A program made the translations under genes and the position numbers. The notes beneath the pieces were generated by a model. It was not told where the DNA came from and made no database searches. It saw only the letters and a program-made list of their open reading frames with translations. DNA of 64,000 nucleotides. It comes from Streptomyces sp. NRRL S-1022 (GTDB lineage: Bacteria; Actinomycetota; Actinomycetes; Streptomycetales; Streptomycetaceae). This document shows, piece after piece, positions 24,258 through 33,236 of the stretch. The stretch is taken from positions 65,424-129,423 of the forward strand of contig NZ_JOIU01000030.1 of NCBI RefSeq assembly GCF_000720135.1, in the 5' to 3' direction. Every line of letters begins with the position of its first letter. The stretch's first letter is position 1.

Positions 24258-25118
24258 TCACAGCTCCTTGCGGAGATCCCGGAGGATCTCCTTCGTGCGT
24301 TGTGCCGTAGCGGCCTGCGCCGCCATGCGGTCCATGACCTCCAGGTGGGTCGCCACCTCGGTGCGCGCGTCCAGGTAGACGGCGCCGGTCAGGTACTCGC
24401 TGTAGACCATGTCCGGCAGTTCCGACATGGCAAATCGGAACAGCACGAAGGGCCCGTACGTGCCCGGGTGCGGCCCGTTGGCGAACGGGGCGACCTGGAG
24501 GGTCACATGGGGCAGCTTCGTGGCCTCAAGCAACCTGTCGATCTGCGCGCGCATCACCTCCGGTCCGCCGACCGGGCGGCGCAGGGCGGTCTCGTCCATC
24601 ACCGCCCAGAATCGGGGTGCGTCGGGACGGGTGAGCAGTTGCTGGCGTTGCATGCGCAGGGCGACGTGCCGCTCGATGTCGTCCGGGCTGGTCTGGCCGA
24701 CGGCGCCGGACTTCAGCACGGCGCGCGCGTAGTCCTCCGTCTGCAGCAGGCCGGGGACGAAGTGCGGTTCGTAGGAGCGGATGAGGGCTGCCGCGCCCTC
24801 CAGGCTGACGTACATCGAGAACCAGCCCGGCAGGATGTCGTGGAACCGCTGCCACCAGCCGGGCCTGTTCGCCTCCTCGGCCAGCTGGACGAAGACCTCG
24901 GCCTCGTCGTCGGGGACGCCGTAGGCCTTCAGCAGCAGTTGCAGGTACGGGATTTTGAGGGAGACCTCGGCCATCTCCATGCGGCGGACGGTGGCGGGGG
25001 CGACGCGGAGCACGCGGGCGGCCTCCTCGCGCTTCAGTCCGGCGCGTTCCCGCAGGTCCAACAGGCGCCGGCCGAGGACCACCTGGCCCACCGTCGGCGC
25101 GGACCGCGGCTCGCTCAC
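24258..25118 (-). CDS. XRE-family (WhiJ-like, DUF5753) regulator
   Basis: A 286-residue DNA-binding protein. An N-terminal helix-turn-helix (LGRRLLDLRERAGLKREEAARVL, then VAPATVRRME) is followed by the DUF5753 C-terminal domain, with QTEDYARAVL and the block RPDAPRFWAVMDETALRRPVGG. It is the class represented by WhiJ and BldB-linked regulators of development. The GTG at 25118 is chosen because GGAGG lies seven bases before it. It forms a module with the DUF397 gene and with the divergent ATP-binding protein. Confidence 0.93.
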   Translation of the reverse strand: MSEPRSAPTVGQVVLGRRLLDLRERAGLKREEAARVLRVAPATVRRMEMAEVSLKIPYLQLLLKAYGVPDDEAEVFVQLAEEANRPGWWQRFHDILPGWFSMYVSLEGAAALIRSYEPHFVPGLLQTEDYARAVLKSGAVGQTSPDDIERHVALRMQRQQLLTRPDAPRFWAVMDETALRRPVGGPEVMRAQIDRLLEATKLPHVTLQVAPFANGPHPGTYGPFVLFRFAMSELPDMVYSEYLTGAVYLDARTEVATHLEVMDRMAAQAATAQRTKEILRDLRKEL

Positions 25119-25310
25119 GCTCCCACCTCCACCCAACGCCTCTCACCGAGGCTGCTTGCAGAAGCCTCTTGCCCTGAAGATTCCCGACAGCCCTGCGGCG
25201 CCGTTCGAAGGCTCATTCGAAGACCGGGTCGGATCTCCGACGACTCCAATTGGCGCCGCGCGAGGTGCTGTTGCGAGCAGTGTGCCACGGCCTCTGACCG
25301 AGTCACACAG

Positions 25311-25331
25311 CACTCTGCAATTTTCAGAGTG
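25311..25331. promoter_or_regulatory. Inverted repeat between WhiJ-like and ATPase genes
   Basis: CACTCTG and CAGAGTG flank an AT-rich 7-base centre, with an outer AGTCA/TGACT pair (25301-25305, 25330-25334). It lies 41 bases before the ATP-binding protein gene in an otherwise non-coding divergent spacer, and is a candidate operator for the XRE regulator. Confidence 0.5.
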
Positions 25332-25371
25332 ACTCTTGCCAAGTGTCCGTGGCAGGGAGATAGTGGCAGGC

Positions 25372-26229
25372 GTGATTCCGTCCGCGCCCTTAGGAACAGA
25401 CGCGGCCGCAGACCCTTCCGGTCTGGGCGCCGCGGCGGGAGCAACCCCCCAGCGGGGTGCTGCCGAGCGCAGGTTCCGCTTCGAGCTGGCCCCACATCCG
25501 GGTTCCGTCGCCCAGGCCAGACGCCTGACGCGCGCCCGGCTGGCCGGCTGGTCGGTCTGCGCGGACACCTGCGACAACGCGGCTCTGGTCATGTCCGAGC
25601 TGGTCACCAACGCGATCGTGCACACCGCGAGCAGCCGAGTCGTGTGCGAGTTGCTGGACCACGACGACATGGTGCGCATAGCCGTGCACGACCAGGGCTG
25701 TGCTCCTGGCGAACCCCACCCGTCCCCGCAGCGAGCCGATGAGGAGCACGGGAGGGGGTTGCTTCTCGTGGACGCGCTGTGCCGGGCCTGGGGTGCCCAG
25801 GAGCACGGTCCCGGGCTGTCGGTCTGGGCGGAGCTGCCCCGCCAGGCCGACGCCGCCCAGGACACCGCGGAACCGCGCGGTGACCTGGGCTGGGGTGCCC
25901 GCCCCAAGCCGGGCCGGCCGGACGACTCCGACGAGGACCGGCCGGCCGAGGCGAGCGGACGGGCGCCGGACCAGGACGGACGGGGAGAGACGGAGCAGCA
26001 GGGGGGACCGGGGCGGCTCGGGCAGGGGGACGCGGAGCACCACCGGCACGTGCCCGCCGGTCAGCCGCCGCGCCGGATGCCCGAGCAGCACCGGCACGGG
26101 GCCGGAGACCCGCACGAGCACGCCGCCCACCCGGTTCAGCACCGGCCTGTGGCGCAACCGGACCGGCACCGGCCCACCGCGCCCCTGGACCGCGTACCCG
26201 AGCGCCCGCTGCCCGGAGAGTGGCCGTGA
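25372..26229 (+). CDS. ATP-binding (HATPase_c, anti-sigma-factor-like) protein
   Basis: A 285-residue protein. Residues about 35-155 form a GHKL/HATPase domain of the RsbW/SpoIIAB type: the N-box MSELVTNAIVH, the G1 box VHDQGC, and G2 HGRGLLLVDAL. The C-terminal 130 residues are low-complexity, rich in Gly, Pro, Arg, His and Asp. In WhiJ/AbaA-like loci such ATPases accompany the XRE/DUF397 pair. The start is uncertain between GTG 25363 and GTG 25372. The stop overlaps the next gene. Confidence 0.82.
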   Translation: MIPSAPLGTDAAADPSGLGAAAGATPQRGAAERRFRFELAPHPGSVAQARRLTRARLAGWSVCADTCDNAALVMSELVTNAIVHTASSRVVCELLDHDDMVRIAVHDQGCAPGEPHPSPQRADEEHGRGLLLVDALCRAWGAQEHGPGLSVWAELPRQADAAQDTAEPRGDLGWGARPKPGRPDDSDEDRPAEASGRAPDQDGRGETEQQGGPGRLGQGDAEHHRHVPAGQPPRRMPEQHRHGAGDPHEHAAHPVQHRPVAQPDRHRPTAPLDRVPERPLPGEWP

Positions 26230-26669
26230 CCGGCGCCGGACGGGCCGTCGGCGCCGGGGCGGAGCAGGCCATCGGCCTGAACACGCTGGTACGGCTGCAG
26301 CGCCGGCGGCCGGCCCCGGAACCGGACCGCCGCCTCACGCTGCCCGACGGCATGACGGCTCCGCTCGGCTTCGACGCCGTGGCCGTGCCCGATCGCCTCG
26401 GTCCGCTCGTCGTACCCCGGCTGCCGCGGGTGGGGTGTGTGTACGCCGACGGTTCCCGCTGGTGGTGGATCGTTCCGTCGGACTCCGACTACGCCCTGCC
26501 CTGGCCGCCCCCGGCCCACTACGCCACCGGCGCCCTGAGCACGGGTACCGCCCGCCTGATCCACCGCCCGGAGGGCACGGTCCCGTACACCCCGCCGATC
26601 CCCTTGTACCTGGCCCTGTGCCGGGCGACGGGGACCGCCCCGGACTGGTCCCGGGCCGTCCCGGCGTGA
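26226..26669 (+). CDS. Conserved hypothetical protein
   Basis: A 147-residue protein whose GTG start overlaps the stop of the ATP-binding protein gene (GTGA), so they are likely co-translated. It is rich in Pro, Trp and Tyr; GCVYADGSRWWWIVPSDSDYALPWP is the most distinctive segment. There is no signal peptide or membrane helix, and I do not recognise a family. Context suggests an accessory of the ATPase/WhiJ-like module. Confidence 0.65.
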   Translation: MTGAGRAVGAGAEQAIGLNTLVRLQRRRPAPEPDRRLTLPDGMTAPLGFDAVAVPDRLGPLVVPRLPRVGCVYADGSRWWWIVPSDSDYALPWPPPAHYATGALSTGTARLIHRPEGTVPYTPPIPLYLALCRATGTAPDWSRAVPA

Positions 26670-27011
26670 CCGGGACGCCCGCAGGACACGTTCCCGTACG
26701 CCCGCGGGGTCCCGGCCGACTCTGAGCCGCTGCGGCACGACGGCCCCGCACCGCCCGCCGGACGCGGCCCCCTGCCACCTGGCCCCGCGCCACTCGACAG
26801 GAGCCCCCTCACCCGGACCCGTCTCGACCCGTCCCAGCCGTCCGGACCGTCCCGGCGCAGCCAGCCCGCCCACCGCCGGGCCATCCCCCCAGGTCGCGCG
26901 CCCCGTGCCCGGCGCGCTCCTTCCACGCCCCCGCGTACGGTCTCTCGCGCCCTGCCGGGCGGCGGCTGCGGCCGGGATAGTGGCCGTTCCGTCAGGGTCC
27001 GGGAGGTCACG
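26670..27011 (+). other. 342-base non-coding stretch
   Basis: C-rich on the plus strand, without a gene that shows codon bias or a ribosome binding site. A GATAGT hexamer near 26975 could be the -10 of the downstream ABC transporter gene, but no good -35 is seen. Confidence 0.5.
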
Positions 27012-28985
27012 GTGAGCAAGAGGCGGGAGGCGGCCGAGCCCGAGGTGTCCGCGTCGGAGCGGCTGCTGTTCGGCGGACCGCTGCGCTACGACATGGGCTG
27101 GAACCAGCACGCGGACGCCTTCCTGGCGCTCGGCTTCCGGGCGATGCTGACCCGGCTGCCCGGCATGCTGGCGTCCAGTCTCCGGCTGGCCCGGCAGGCC
27201 GACGCCCGGGCCGCCCGGATGCTGCTCGCCGCCGAGCTGGGCCGGGGCGTGGCCCAGGCGGTGAGCCTGCTGGCGGTGAACAGCGCGCTCGGCGAGCTGC
27301 TCACCGGCCCCGACATCGGGCAGCGGCTGCGCTCGGCCGCCCCGGCCCTCGTGGTGATGGCCGCCGTGCTGCTGGTCGCCGCGCTGCTGCGGGCCACCTC
27401 CACCTACGCCACCGGACGCCTGGAGCCAAAGGTGGAGCGACTGGCGACCGAGCTGTACCTGGAGCGGGCGGCGAACGTGGAGCTGGCCGCGATCGAGGAC
27501 CACGCCTTCCACAAGCTGCTGGACACCGCCCAGTACGGCGCGCGGTCCGCCCGGCACATGATCGGCTACGGCGCCCAGGTGATCAACGCGATGATCTCGC
27601 TGGTCGCCGCGGCGGGCGTGCTCACCGTGCTGCATCCCGCACTGCTGCCCCTGCTGGTCACCATGACCCTGCCCAGCGCGTGGAGCGCGCTGACCAACGC
27701 CCGGCGCCACTACGAGTCCTTCCACACCTGGGTGCAGCACGCCCGGGCCGGCCAGCTGATCAGCAGCCTGCTCACGGAGCCGGGCGCCGCTCCCGAGATC
27801 CGGGTGCACGGGGTCGGCCCGTTCCTGCTGCACCACTTCCGGGCCATGGCGGAGACCGCGGAGGCGGAGCAGGCCCGGCTGTCCCGGCTGGCCGCGCGGA
27901 CCGGTCTGATCGCCGCGGCCTGGACGGGCCTGGCGACTCTCGCGACGTACGCGACGCTGGGTGCGCTGCTGCTGGCCGGGGCGATGGCGCTGTCGGTGGC
28001 CGGTACGGCGGTGATCGCGATCCGCACGGGCGCGGCGAGCCTGGACACGCTGGTGCTGGAGATCAACCAGCTGCACGAGGAGGCCCTGTTCGTGGGCGAT
28101 CTGCAGCGGATGTACGTCGCGGCGGCCGAGCGGGCCATCCCGGCGGGCGGGGAGCCGCTGCCGGAGGAACCGAAGGAGGTCCGCTTCGAGAACGTCACGT
28201 TCAGTTACCCGCATGACGCGGACCCATCCGGCGGCTGTCCGGGCACCCCGCCCCGCCCCGCCCTCGACGACGTCAGCCTCACCCTGCCGCTCGGCCGGAT
28301 CATCGCGCTCGTCGGGGAGAACGGCTCGGGCAAGACCACGCTGGTCAAGCTGCTCGCTGGGCTGTACACCCCCGACCGGGGCCGGATCCTGTGGGACGGC
28401 GTCGATGCCGCGCGGGCCGACCGGCGGCTGCTCGCCGAGCGCATCGCGATGGTGGCCCAGGACTTCAAGCGCTGGCCGTTCACCGCCCGGGTGAACGTGG
28501 CCGTCGGCCGTTCCGCCGCCCCGATGACCGAGGAGCGGCTGGCCGCGTCGATCGCCGAGGCGGGAGCCGGGGAGGTGGTCGCGGATCTGCCGCGCGGCCT
28601 GGACACGCTGCTGGCCCGCAACTTCAGCGGCGGGCACGAGTTGTCCGGCGGCCAGTGGCAGCGGCTGGGCATCGCCCGGGCGGCCTACCGGCGCGGGAAC
28701 ATCCTGATCGTGGACGAACCGACGGCGGCGCTGGACGCGCGGGCCGAGCTGGAGGTGTTCGAGAAGATCCGGGCGCTGGCGCGGGGCGGGCAGACGGTGG
28801 TCCTGATCACTCACCGGCTGGCCTCGGTACGGCACGCCGACCTGGTGCACGTGCTGGAGCACGGGCGCCTGGTGGAATCCGGCACTCCGGAGGAACTGCT
28901 GGCCAGGGGTGGTGTCTACGCCGGTCTGTACACGCTCCAGGCGCAGCAGTTCACGGCGCGCGTGCCGGCGCCGAGGCCGGGCTGA
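27012..28985 (+). CDS. ABC transporter, fused membrane and ATPase domains
   Basis: A 657-residue half-transporter of the exporter type. Residues about 70-340 hold the membrane helices. The nucleotide-binding domain begins near 390, with Walker A GENGSGKTT (about 435-443), signature ELSGGQWQRLGIARA (about 541), Walker B ILIVDEPTAALD, and the switch His in LITHRLASVRHADLV. The GTG start follows GGGAGGTCAC. Exporters act as dimers; the partner may be itself. The substrate is unknown, and the N-terminal helices are degenerate relative to MsbA-like proteins. Confidence 0.9.
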   Translation: MSKRREAAEPEVSASERLLFGGPLRYDMGWNQHADAFLALGFRAMLTRLPGMLASSLRLARQADARAARMLLAAELGRGVAQAVSLLAVNSALGELLTGPDIGQRLRSAAPALVVMAAVLLVAALLRATSTYATGRLEPKVERLATELYLERAANVELAAIEDHAFHKLLDTAQYGARSARHMIGYGAQVINAMISLVAAAGVLTVLHPALLPLLVTMTLPSAWSALTNARRHYESFHTWVQHARAGQLISSLLTEPGAAPEIRVHGVGPFLLHHFRAMAETAEAEQARLSRLAARTGLIAAAWTGLATLATYATLGALLLAGAMALSVAGTAVIAIRTGAASLDTLVLEINQLHEEALFVGDLQRMYVAAAERAIPAGGEPLPEEPKEVRFENVTFSYPHDADPSGGCPGTPPRPALDDVSLTLPLGRIIALVGENGSGKTTLVKLLAGLYTPDRGRILWDGVDAARADRRLLAERIAMVAQDFKRWPFTARVNVAVGRSAAPMTEERLAASIAEAGAGEVVADLPRGLDTLLARNFSGGHELSGGQWQRLGIARAAYRRGNILIVDEPTAALDARAELEVFEKIRALARGGQTVVLITHRLASVRHADLVHVLEHGRLVESGTPEELLARGGVYAGLYTLQAQQFTARVPAPRPG

Positions 28986-29011
28986 CGTCGCTGGGGCGAG
29001 TCCTCCGGCCG

Positions 29012-29077
29012 ACTCGCCTGGCCGACGCGCCTGGTCAACTCGCCTGGCCGACGCGCCTGGTCAACTCGCCTGGCCGA
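29012..29077. repeat. 26-bp tandem repeat
   Basis: Two perfect 26-base copies (29012-29037, 29038-29063) and a 14-base partial copy follow the ABC transporter stop. Each unit itself consists of two related 13-mers, ACTCGCCTGGCCG and ACGCGCCTGGTCA. Confidence 0.9.
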
Positions 29078-29118
29078 ATCTCCCGGCCGACTCTTCCGGC
29101 ATGCTTTCCCGGACAGGC

Positions 29119-29295
29119 TCAGTCGGCGGTCTCGGCGCCGCGGACGATCACCAGGAACGTGTCCGTCGCGAGGTCCATGACGACCTCGGCGCGCAGGCCT
29201 TCCAGACGCCGCGCGTGTGCGAACTCCTCCGCGGGCCAAGATCCCCGCGGACCACCGGCGGGAAAGCGTTCGAGCACCGTTCGCCCGTTCACCAT
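29119..29295 (-). CDS. Small conserved-looking protein, 58 residues
   Basis: The ATG at 29295 is preceded by CTGGAGGTGCGAG, an ideal ribosome binding site. The protein starts MVNGRTVLERFPAGGPRG, contains an acidic/basic helix (EEFAHARRLEGLRAEVV), and ends in a hydrophobic strand MDLATDTFLVIVRG. Third positions are strongly G/C. No family is recognised and there are no export signals. It stands alone between the ABC transporter and the DUF899 gene. Confidence 0.68.
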   Translation of the reverse strand: MVNGRTVLERFPAGGPRGSWPAEEFAHARRLEGLRAEVVMDLATDTFLVIVRGAETAD

Positions 29296-29358
29296 CTCGC
29301 ACCTCCAGGAAGCGTCGTCCGTGTAGGAGTTAACGCCCTGGAGAGGGGAATCGGCTCG

Positions 29359-29376
29359 CTCAGTGACGCTACTGAG
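29359..29376. promoter_or_regulatory. Small inverted repeat upstream of the 58-residue gene
   Basis: CTCAGT and ACTGAG (6 bp each) flank a 6-base centre, about 64 bases before the start codon of the small gene. It could be an operator for that gene; nothing else in the spacer stands out. Confidence 0.3.
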
Positions 29377-29466
29377 ACAATGGCGACACCGGATCGGCGC
29401 GGACCGTGAGGATCCGTTCACCTTGTGACACGAAGCGGACCGTCCGTATCGGTGTTCCGGCACCTT

Positions 29467-30111
29467 TCAGTCGTCGTACTCGTCGTGGAGGCGGAGCCGT
29501 TCGCTGCCGGCGGGGCTGCGGCCGAGCGCGGTCAGGTCGAGCAGGGCCGCGGTGGTGCCCAGTCCGTCCAGCCCGTCGTCGTACACCGAGTAGGTGTGGA
29601 AGACCCGGTCGTGGTCACGCAGGAAGCAGCTGAGGCCGGGCCGTTCGACCGGATCGCCGTCCGAGTCGACGGTGGCCTCGAAGTCCCGGTTGAAGTCGCT
29701 GTGCGCCGAGGAGTACCAGGGCACCGCCCAGCCCATCCGCGCCTTGAACGGCAGGATCCGGGTGAACGGTGCCCGGGAGACGGCGGCGAAGGCGGTGTTC
29801 CGGGCGCGCAGGTGGGCGAGGTGGCCGACCTGGTCCAGGAAGGCGGCGCAGCACGGGCAGCCGGAGTCCCACTCGGGGGCGAACATGAAGTGGTGGACGA
29901 CGAGCTGGGCCCGATCCTCGAAGAGGTCGAGCAGGGTGGCCTTGCCGTCGCCGCCCTCGAAGACGTACTCCGGGTCGACCTCCACCATGGGCAGCCCCCG
30001 GCGCTCGGCGCCCAGGACCTCACGCGCTCGTCTGACCGCCTCCTCCTTGCGCAGCAACTCCTCGCGCGCCGCGCGCCACTGTTCGCGCGAGACGATCCGG
30101 GGAAGCGACAT
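29467..30111 (-). CDS. DUF899 (thioredoxin-like) family protein
   Basis: A 214-residue protein of the DUF899 family, which has a thioredoxin-like fold. The N-terminal charged helix (REQWRAAREELLRKEEAV), then YVFEGGDGKATLLDLFEDRAQLVVHHFMF, and CPCCAAFLDQVGHL with a Cys-x-Cys-Cys cluster are typical; the C-terminal FHTYSVYDDGLD is also typical. Redox activity at the cysteines is plausible, but the function is unknown. The ATG at 30111 gives MSLPRIVSREQW, the family start. Confidence 0.87.
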   Translation of the reverse strand: MSLPRIVSREQWRAAREELLRKEEAVRRAREVLGAERRGLPMVEVDPEYVFEGGDGKATLLDLFEDRAQLVVHHFMFAPEWDSGCPCCAAFLDQVGHLAHLRARNTAFAAVSRAPFTRILPFKARMGWAVPWYSSAHSDFNRDFEATVDSDGDPVERPGLSCFLRDHDRVFHTYSVYDDGLDGLGTTAALLDLTALGRSPAGSERLRLHDEYDD

Positions 30112-30188
30112 GTGCCCTCCTGTCCGACGGTCGGTTCGGGGGTGGTGACCGCCGGCGGGAGCGGAACTCATCGCGGGGCACGGATATT

Positions 30189-30227
30189 TTTTCCGGCCGG
30201 CCCGGCACGGAGTCGTTTTCCGGCCGG
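30189..30227. repeat. Direct repeat of TTTTCCGGCCGG
   Basis: The 12-mer occurs at 30189-30200 and 30216-30227 (period 27) in the spacer between the FUSC and DUF899 genes. The inner CCGGCCGG is self-complementary. Confidence 0.7.
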
Positions 30228-30262
30228 TCGGGTGCGCAGGCCGGTGCGGCCGGCCCGGAGGG

Positions 30263-32101
30263 CTACGCGGCGGCGGGCACCGGCACCCGCATGCCCCGCT
30301 GCTCCAGCTCCCCGAGCGCCTCGCGCAGTTGATGCAGGTGCCGGGGGGTGAGCCGGCCGGTGTCGTCGAGGTGGACGGCGCAGGCCGTGGTGGTGTCCAC
30401 GAGCTGTTCCAGCACCTCGGCGACGGCGTCCGTGCCCTCGGTGTGCCGGGCGAGGGCGGGCAGCTCCGCGGCGGCGAGCGCGATGGCGGTCCGGGCCTCG
30501 GCGAGGGTCCGGTAGGCCTCCCGGCGCAGCGCCCACCGCTCGGCGCGGTCGCCCGACTCGCCGAGGACGTGCAGGAGGTAGGCGTGCGCGGCGCCGCCGG
30601 CCGCCGTGAGCCGGGCCCGTACCCCGCCGCCCCGCTCCCCCGGCATCGGCAGATGCCCCACGACCAGCACGAGGACGCAGGCCAGCAGGGTCTCGCCGAT
30701 CCTGCTGACCGAGGCCTGCGGCTCCCCGCCGGCCATGACCAGGGCGAGGACCAGGACGGTGACGACGGCGGTGAGCGCCGCGAAGTTCCGGGTGGCGACC
30801 GGGATGACGGCGCCGCACACCGCCACCAGCACGATCAGCCCGGCCGGGCGCGGCAGCAGCGCGGCGAAGCCGGCGAACACCACGGCGCCGAGCACGGTTC
30901 CGGCGGCCCGGCACAGCACCCGCGACGCGAGCGGGCCGAGGTCGGGCTTGACGAGGAAGACGGCGGTGGCGGGCAGCCAGTACCAGTGCGTGTGCGGCCC
31001 GTACCAGCGGCTGTGATGCAGGGCCTGGGCGATGGCCGCGCTCGCGCCGAAGCACAGGGCGACCCGCAGCCCGTACTCGCGCCCGCCGGCCCCGAGCGCG
31101 GCCCGCAGCGCGTGCCGGGCACCCCGGCGCCGGCCGAGCAGTCCGCGGTGGGCGCCCTCGCCCCGGTCGAAGGCATCGGCGGCCCCCAGCAGGGCGTCGT
31201 CCAGGGCGCGCTGGGCCGGCGCCGACCGGTGCGGGGCGGGCAGCGGGCCGGTGCCGGTGTCGCCGCGGACGGCGGCGGCGAGCCGCCGGGGCCCCTCCGC
31301 CGCCCGCGCCGGAACCGGCTCCCCCACCCAGTACAGAGCGGTGGCGGCCTCGGCGAGGGGCAGGGCGGCCGCGAACCGGGCGTGCAGCCGGCGCTCGGCG
31401 GCCGAGCCGGCGTACCGGCGCAGCCGGGGACCGGCGAGGGCGTCCTGGGCGTGGTCGAGCGCGGCGGTGAGCGCGGCCCGACGGGCGGTGGCGTGCTCCC
31501 CGCCCACGGCGGCGACGAGCGCGGCGATCGCGTCGTACACGTCGGCGACCGCCTGCCGCTCCCCGTCGAAGCGGAAGTCCCCGGCGAGCGAGCCGGGGCT
31601 GGGCAGGGCGAGCCGCAGCACCAGCAGCCAGCCGGCGCCGGCCAGGAAGGCCACGGCCCGCAACCAGCCGCTCTCGGCGGCCGGCATCCCGGCGCCGACG
31701 GACGCGGCGACCAGCAGTTGCGTACCGGCGGCGGAGGCGACGGGCCCGACGGCGCTGACACCGCCGGCGACCAGCCCCAGCGCGGTGAGCGCCAAGGTCA
31801 GCGGTACGGCGGCCAGGCCCTGCCCCGCATACGTCCCCAGGAGCAGCCCCAGCGCCCCGGCCAGCGCGGGCACCCCGAGCCGCTTCACCGACGCCCGCCG
31901 GCTGCCGGGCCGGTCGTTGATGCCGACGAGCATCGCGGCGATGGCGGCGATCACACCGAGCGCCGTCTGCCCGGCGAGCAGCCCCGCGGCCAGCAGCGGC
32001 CCGGCGGAGAGCGCGCCCCGGCAGACCGCGCTCCAGGGAACGGGTCCGCGCTGGGCGCGGAAGGCGTGGGCGAGCCAGAGGGGTACGGCGGGCCGGGACA
32101 C
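30263..32101 (-). CDS. FUSC family inner-membrane protein (aromatic acid exporter-like)
   Basis: A 612-residue protein with two clusters of about six helices (about residues 30-180 and 335-480) separated by a large cytoplasmic domain, the layout of FUSC/YccS/AaeB proteins that export aromatic acids or similar compounds. The second cluster includes LRVALCFGASAAIAQALHHSRWYGPHTHWYWLPATA, with the FUSC-typical W-x-x-L-T/P-A pattern. It starts with GTG at 32101. It has no partner membrane-fusion gene nearby, as expected for a monoderm. Confidence 0.85.
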   Translation of the reverse strand: MSRPAVPLWLAHAFRAQRGPVPWSAVCRGALSAGPLLAAGLLAGQTALGVIAAIAAMLVGINDRPGSRRASVKRLGVPALAGALGLLLGTYAGQGLAAVPLTLALTALGLVAGGVSAVGPVASAAGTQLLVAASVGAGMPAAESGWLRAVAFLAGAGWLLVLRLALPSPGSLAGDFRFDGERQAVADVYDAIAALVAAVGGEHATARRAALTAALDHAQDALAGPRLRRYAGSAAERRLHARFAAALPLAEAATALYWVGEPVPARAAEGPRRLAAAVRGDTGTGPLPAPHRSAPAQRALDDALLGAADAFDRGEGAHRGLLGRRRGARHALRAALGAGGREYGLRVALCFGASAAIAQALHHSRWYGPHTHWYWLPATAVFLVKPDLGPLASRVLCRAAGTVLGAVVFAGFAALLPRPAGLIVLVAVCGAVIPVATRNFAALTAVVTVLVLALVMAGGEPQASVSRIGETLLACVLVLVVGHLPMPGERGGGVRARLTAAGGAAHAYLLHVLGESGDRAERWALRREAYRTLAEARTAIALAAAELPALARHTEGTDAVAEVLEQLVDTTTACAVHLDDTGRLTPRHLHQLREALGELEQRGMRVPVPAAA

Positions 32102-32255
32102 GGGGCTCCTGTTCGTACGAGGGCAGGGGTGGGCCTTCGGACGACGGCGGCCGGTGGAGTGCTCCCACGGTAGAGCGCGTTCCCCCCGGAAACGGGACGA
32201 TGACGTTTCGCCCGTGTGAAAGCTGCCGGGACAGCCGCATTCTTTATGAACGCAA

Positions 32256-33083
32256 TCACCCGGACCCGCGCCGTGCCGCGGATTCGCGCAAGCCCCCGGA
32301 TCCGCGCACCGCCGCCGATCCGCGCACCGCCCCGGCGATGATCCTCCCGGCGGCGGTGACGGCGGCGGCGAGGGCCGCGGGCTCGGGGCGCAGGGCGCCC
32401 ACCACCGGGTCGACGTCCCGCAGCCCGGCCCGCTCCAGCAGTCGTTTCTCGTTGGTCACCCACTCGCCGCGGGCCGCGAGCACGGCGTGGGCGGCCTGGG
32501 CGGCGGCCGTGGCGATGGCTCCGGCGGTCTCGGTGAGGCGGCCGTGCGGGGCGTGGTTCGCCTCTGCATACGAGAGGGTGGCGTGGGCGGTGCCGGACCA
32601 GCGGTCGAAGGCGGTGCGGCGCAGTGCCGGCGGGTAGCCGACGGGGCGCGGGAGGTCGCCGCGCAGCACCCGGTTGAGCGCCAGTTCGGCGACGACCAGG
32701 TAGCTGGGGATCCCGGCCAGGTGGAACAGCAGCGGCTCCACACGGAAGCGGCCCTGCTCCGCCTCCGCCAGCTCGTGCTCGACGGCGTCCAGGTCCCGGT
32801 AGTGCACGTCGACCCGGCGCCCGTCGATCGTCAGCCAGGCCCCGCCGTTGAAGACACCGCCGCCCCAGCCGCCGATGTCGGAGACCTCGCCGGGCCAGCC
32901 GAGGGCACGCAGGTCGTCCGGGTCGAAGGGGCCGCGGTAGTAGACGGCCAGGTCCCAGTCGCTGTCCGGGCCGTGGGTGCCCTCGGCGCGGGAGCCGCCG
33001 AGGGCCACGGCCCGGACGGCGGGGAGGGCGGCCAGCCGGTCGGCCGTGGTGGCGAGGAAGCCGGCGTCGGAGGAGGAAGGCAT
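32256..33083 (-). CDS. Nucleotidyltransferase-domain protein
   Basis: A 275-residue protein. The core motif ALGGSRAEGTHGPDSDWDLAVYY (about residues 27-49) is the GSxxx-DxD metal-binding signature of the DNA polymerase beta/aminoglycoside adenylyltransferase superfamily, with the third acid in RRVDVHYRD. The rest resembles the C-terminal helical part of streptomycin adenylyltransferase-like proteins. It probably transfers AMP to a small molecule or protein; the target is unknown. The last 30 residues are a Gly/Arg/Ser-rich repetitive tail. Confidence 0.85.
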   Translation of the reverse strand: MPSSSDAGFLATTADRLAALPAVRAVALGGSRAEGTHGPDSDWDLAVYYRGPFDPDDLRALGWPGEVSDIGGWGGGVFNGGAWLTIDGRRVDVHYRDLDAVEHELAEAEQGRFRVEPLLFHLAGIPSYLVVAELALNRVLRGDLPRPVGYPPALRRTAFDRWSGTAHATLSYAEANHAPHGRLTETAGAIATAAAQAAHAVLAARGEWVTNEKRLLERAGLRDVDPVVGALRPEPAALAAAVTAAGRIIAGAVRGSAAVRGSGGLRESAARRGSG

Positions 33084-33236
33084 GCGTCCACCCTGGCGCA
33101 GCCACGCCGGCGTCCGCTCCTCGAATTCCGCCGGACCGGGGCCGGGTGGTGGGGGCGCCGTAGCACCGCCCAGGAGACGGCCAGGCGGGCGACGGCCCCG
33201 GGGATGCCCACGACCGGCGCGGCTGCGGCGCCGGCT

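Noticed and set aside
30189..30227. Intrinsic terminator after the FUSC gene
   Set aside because: The CCGGCCGG palindromes are followed by A-runs, not T-runs, in the direction of transcription.
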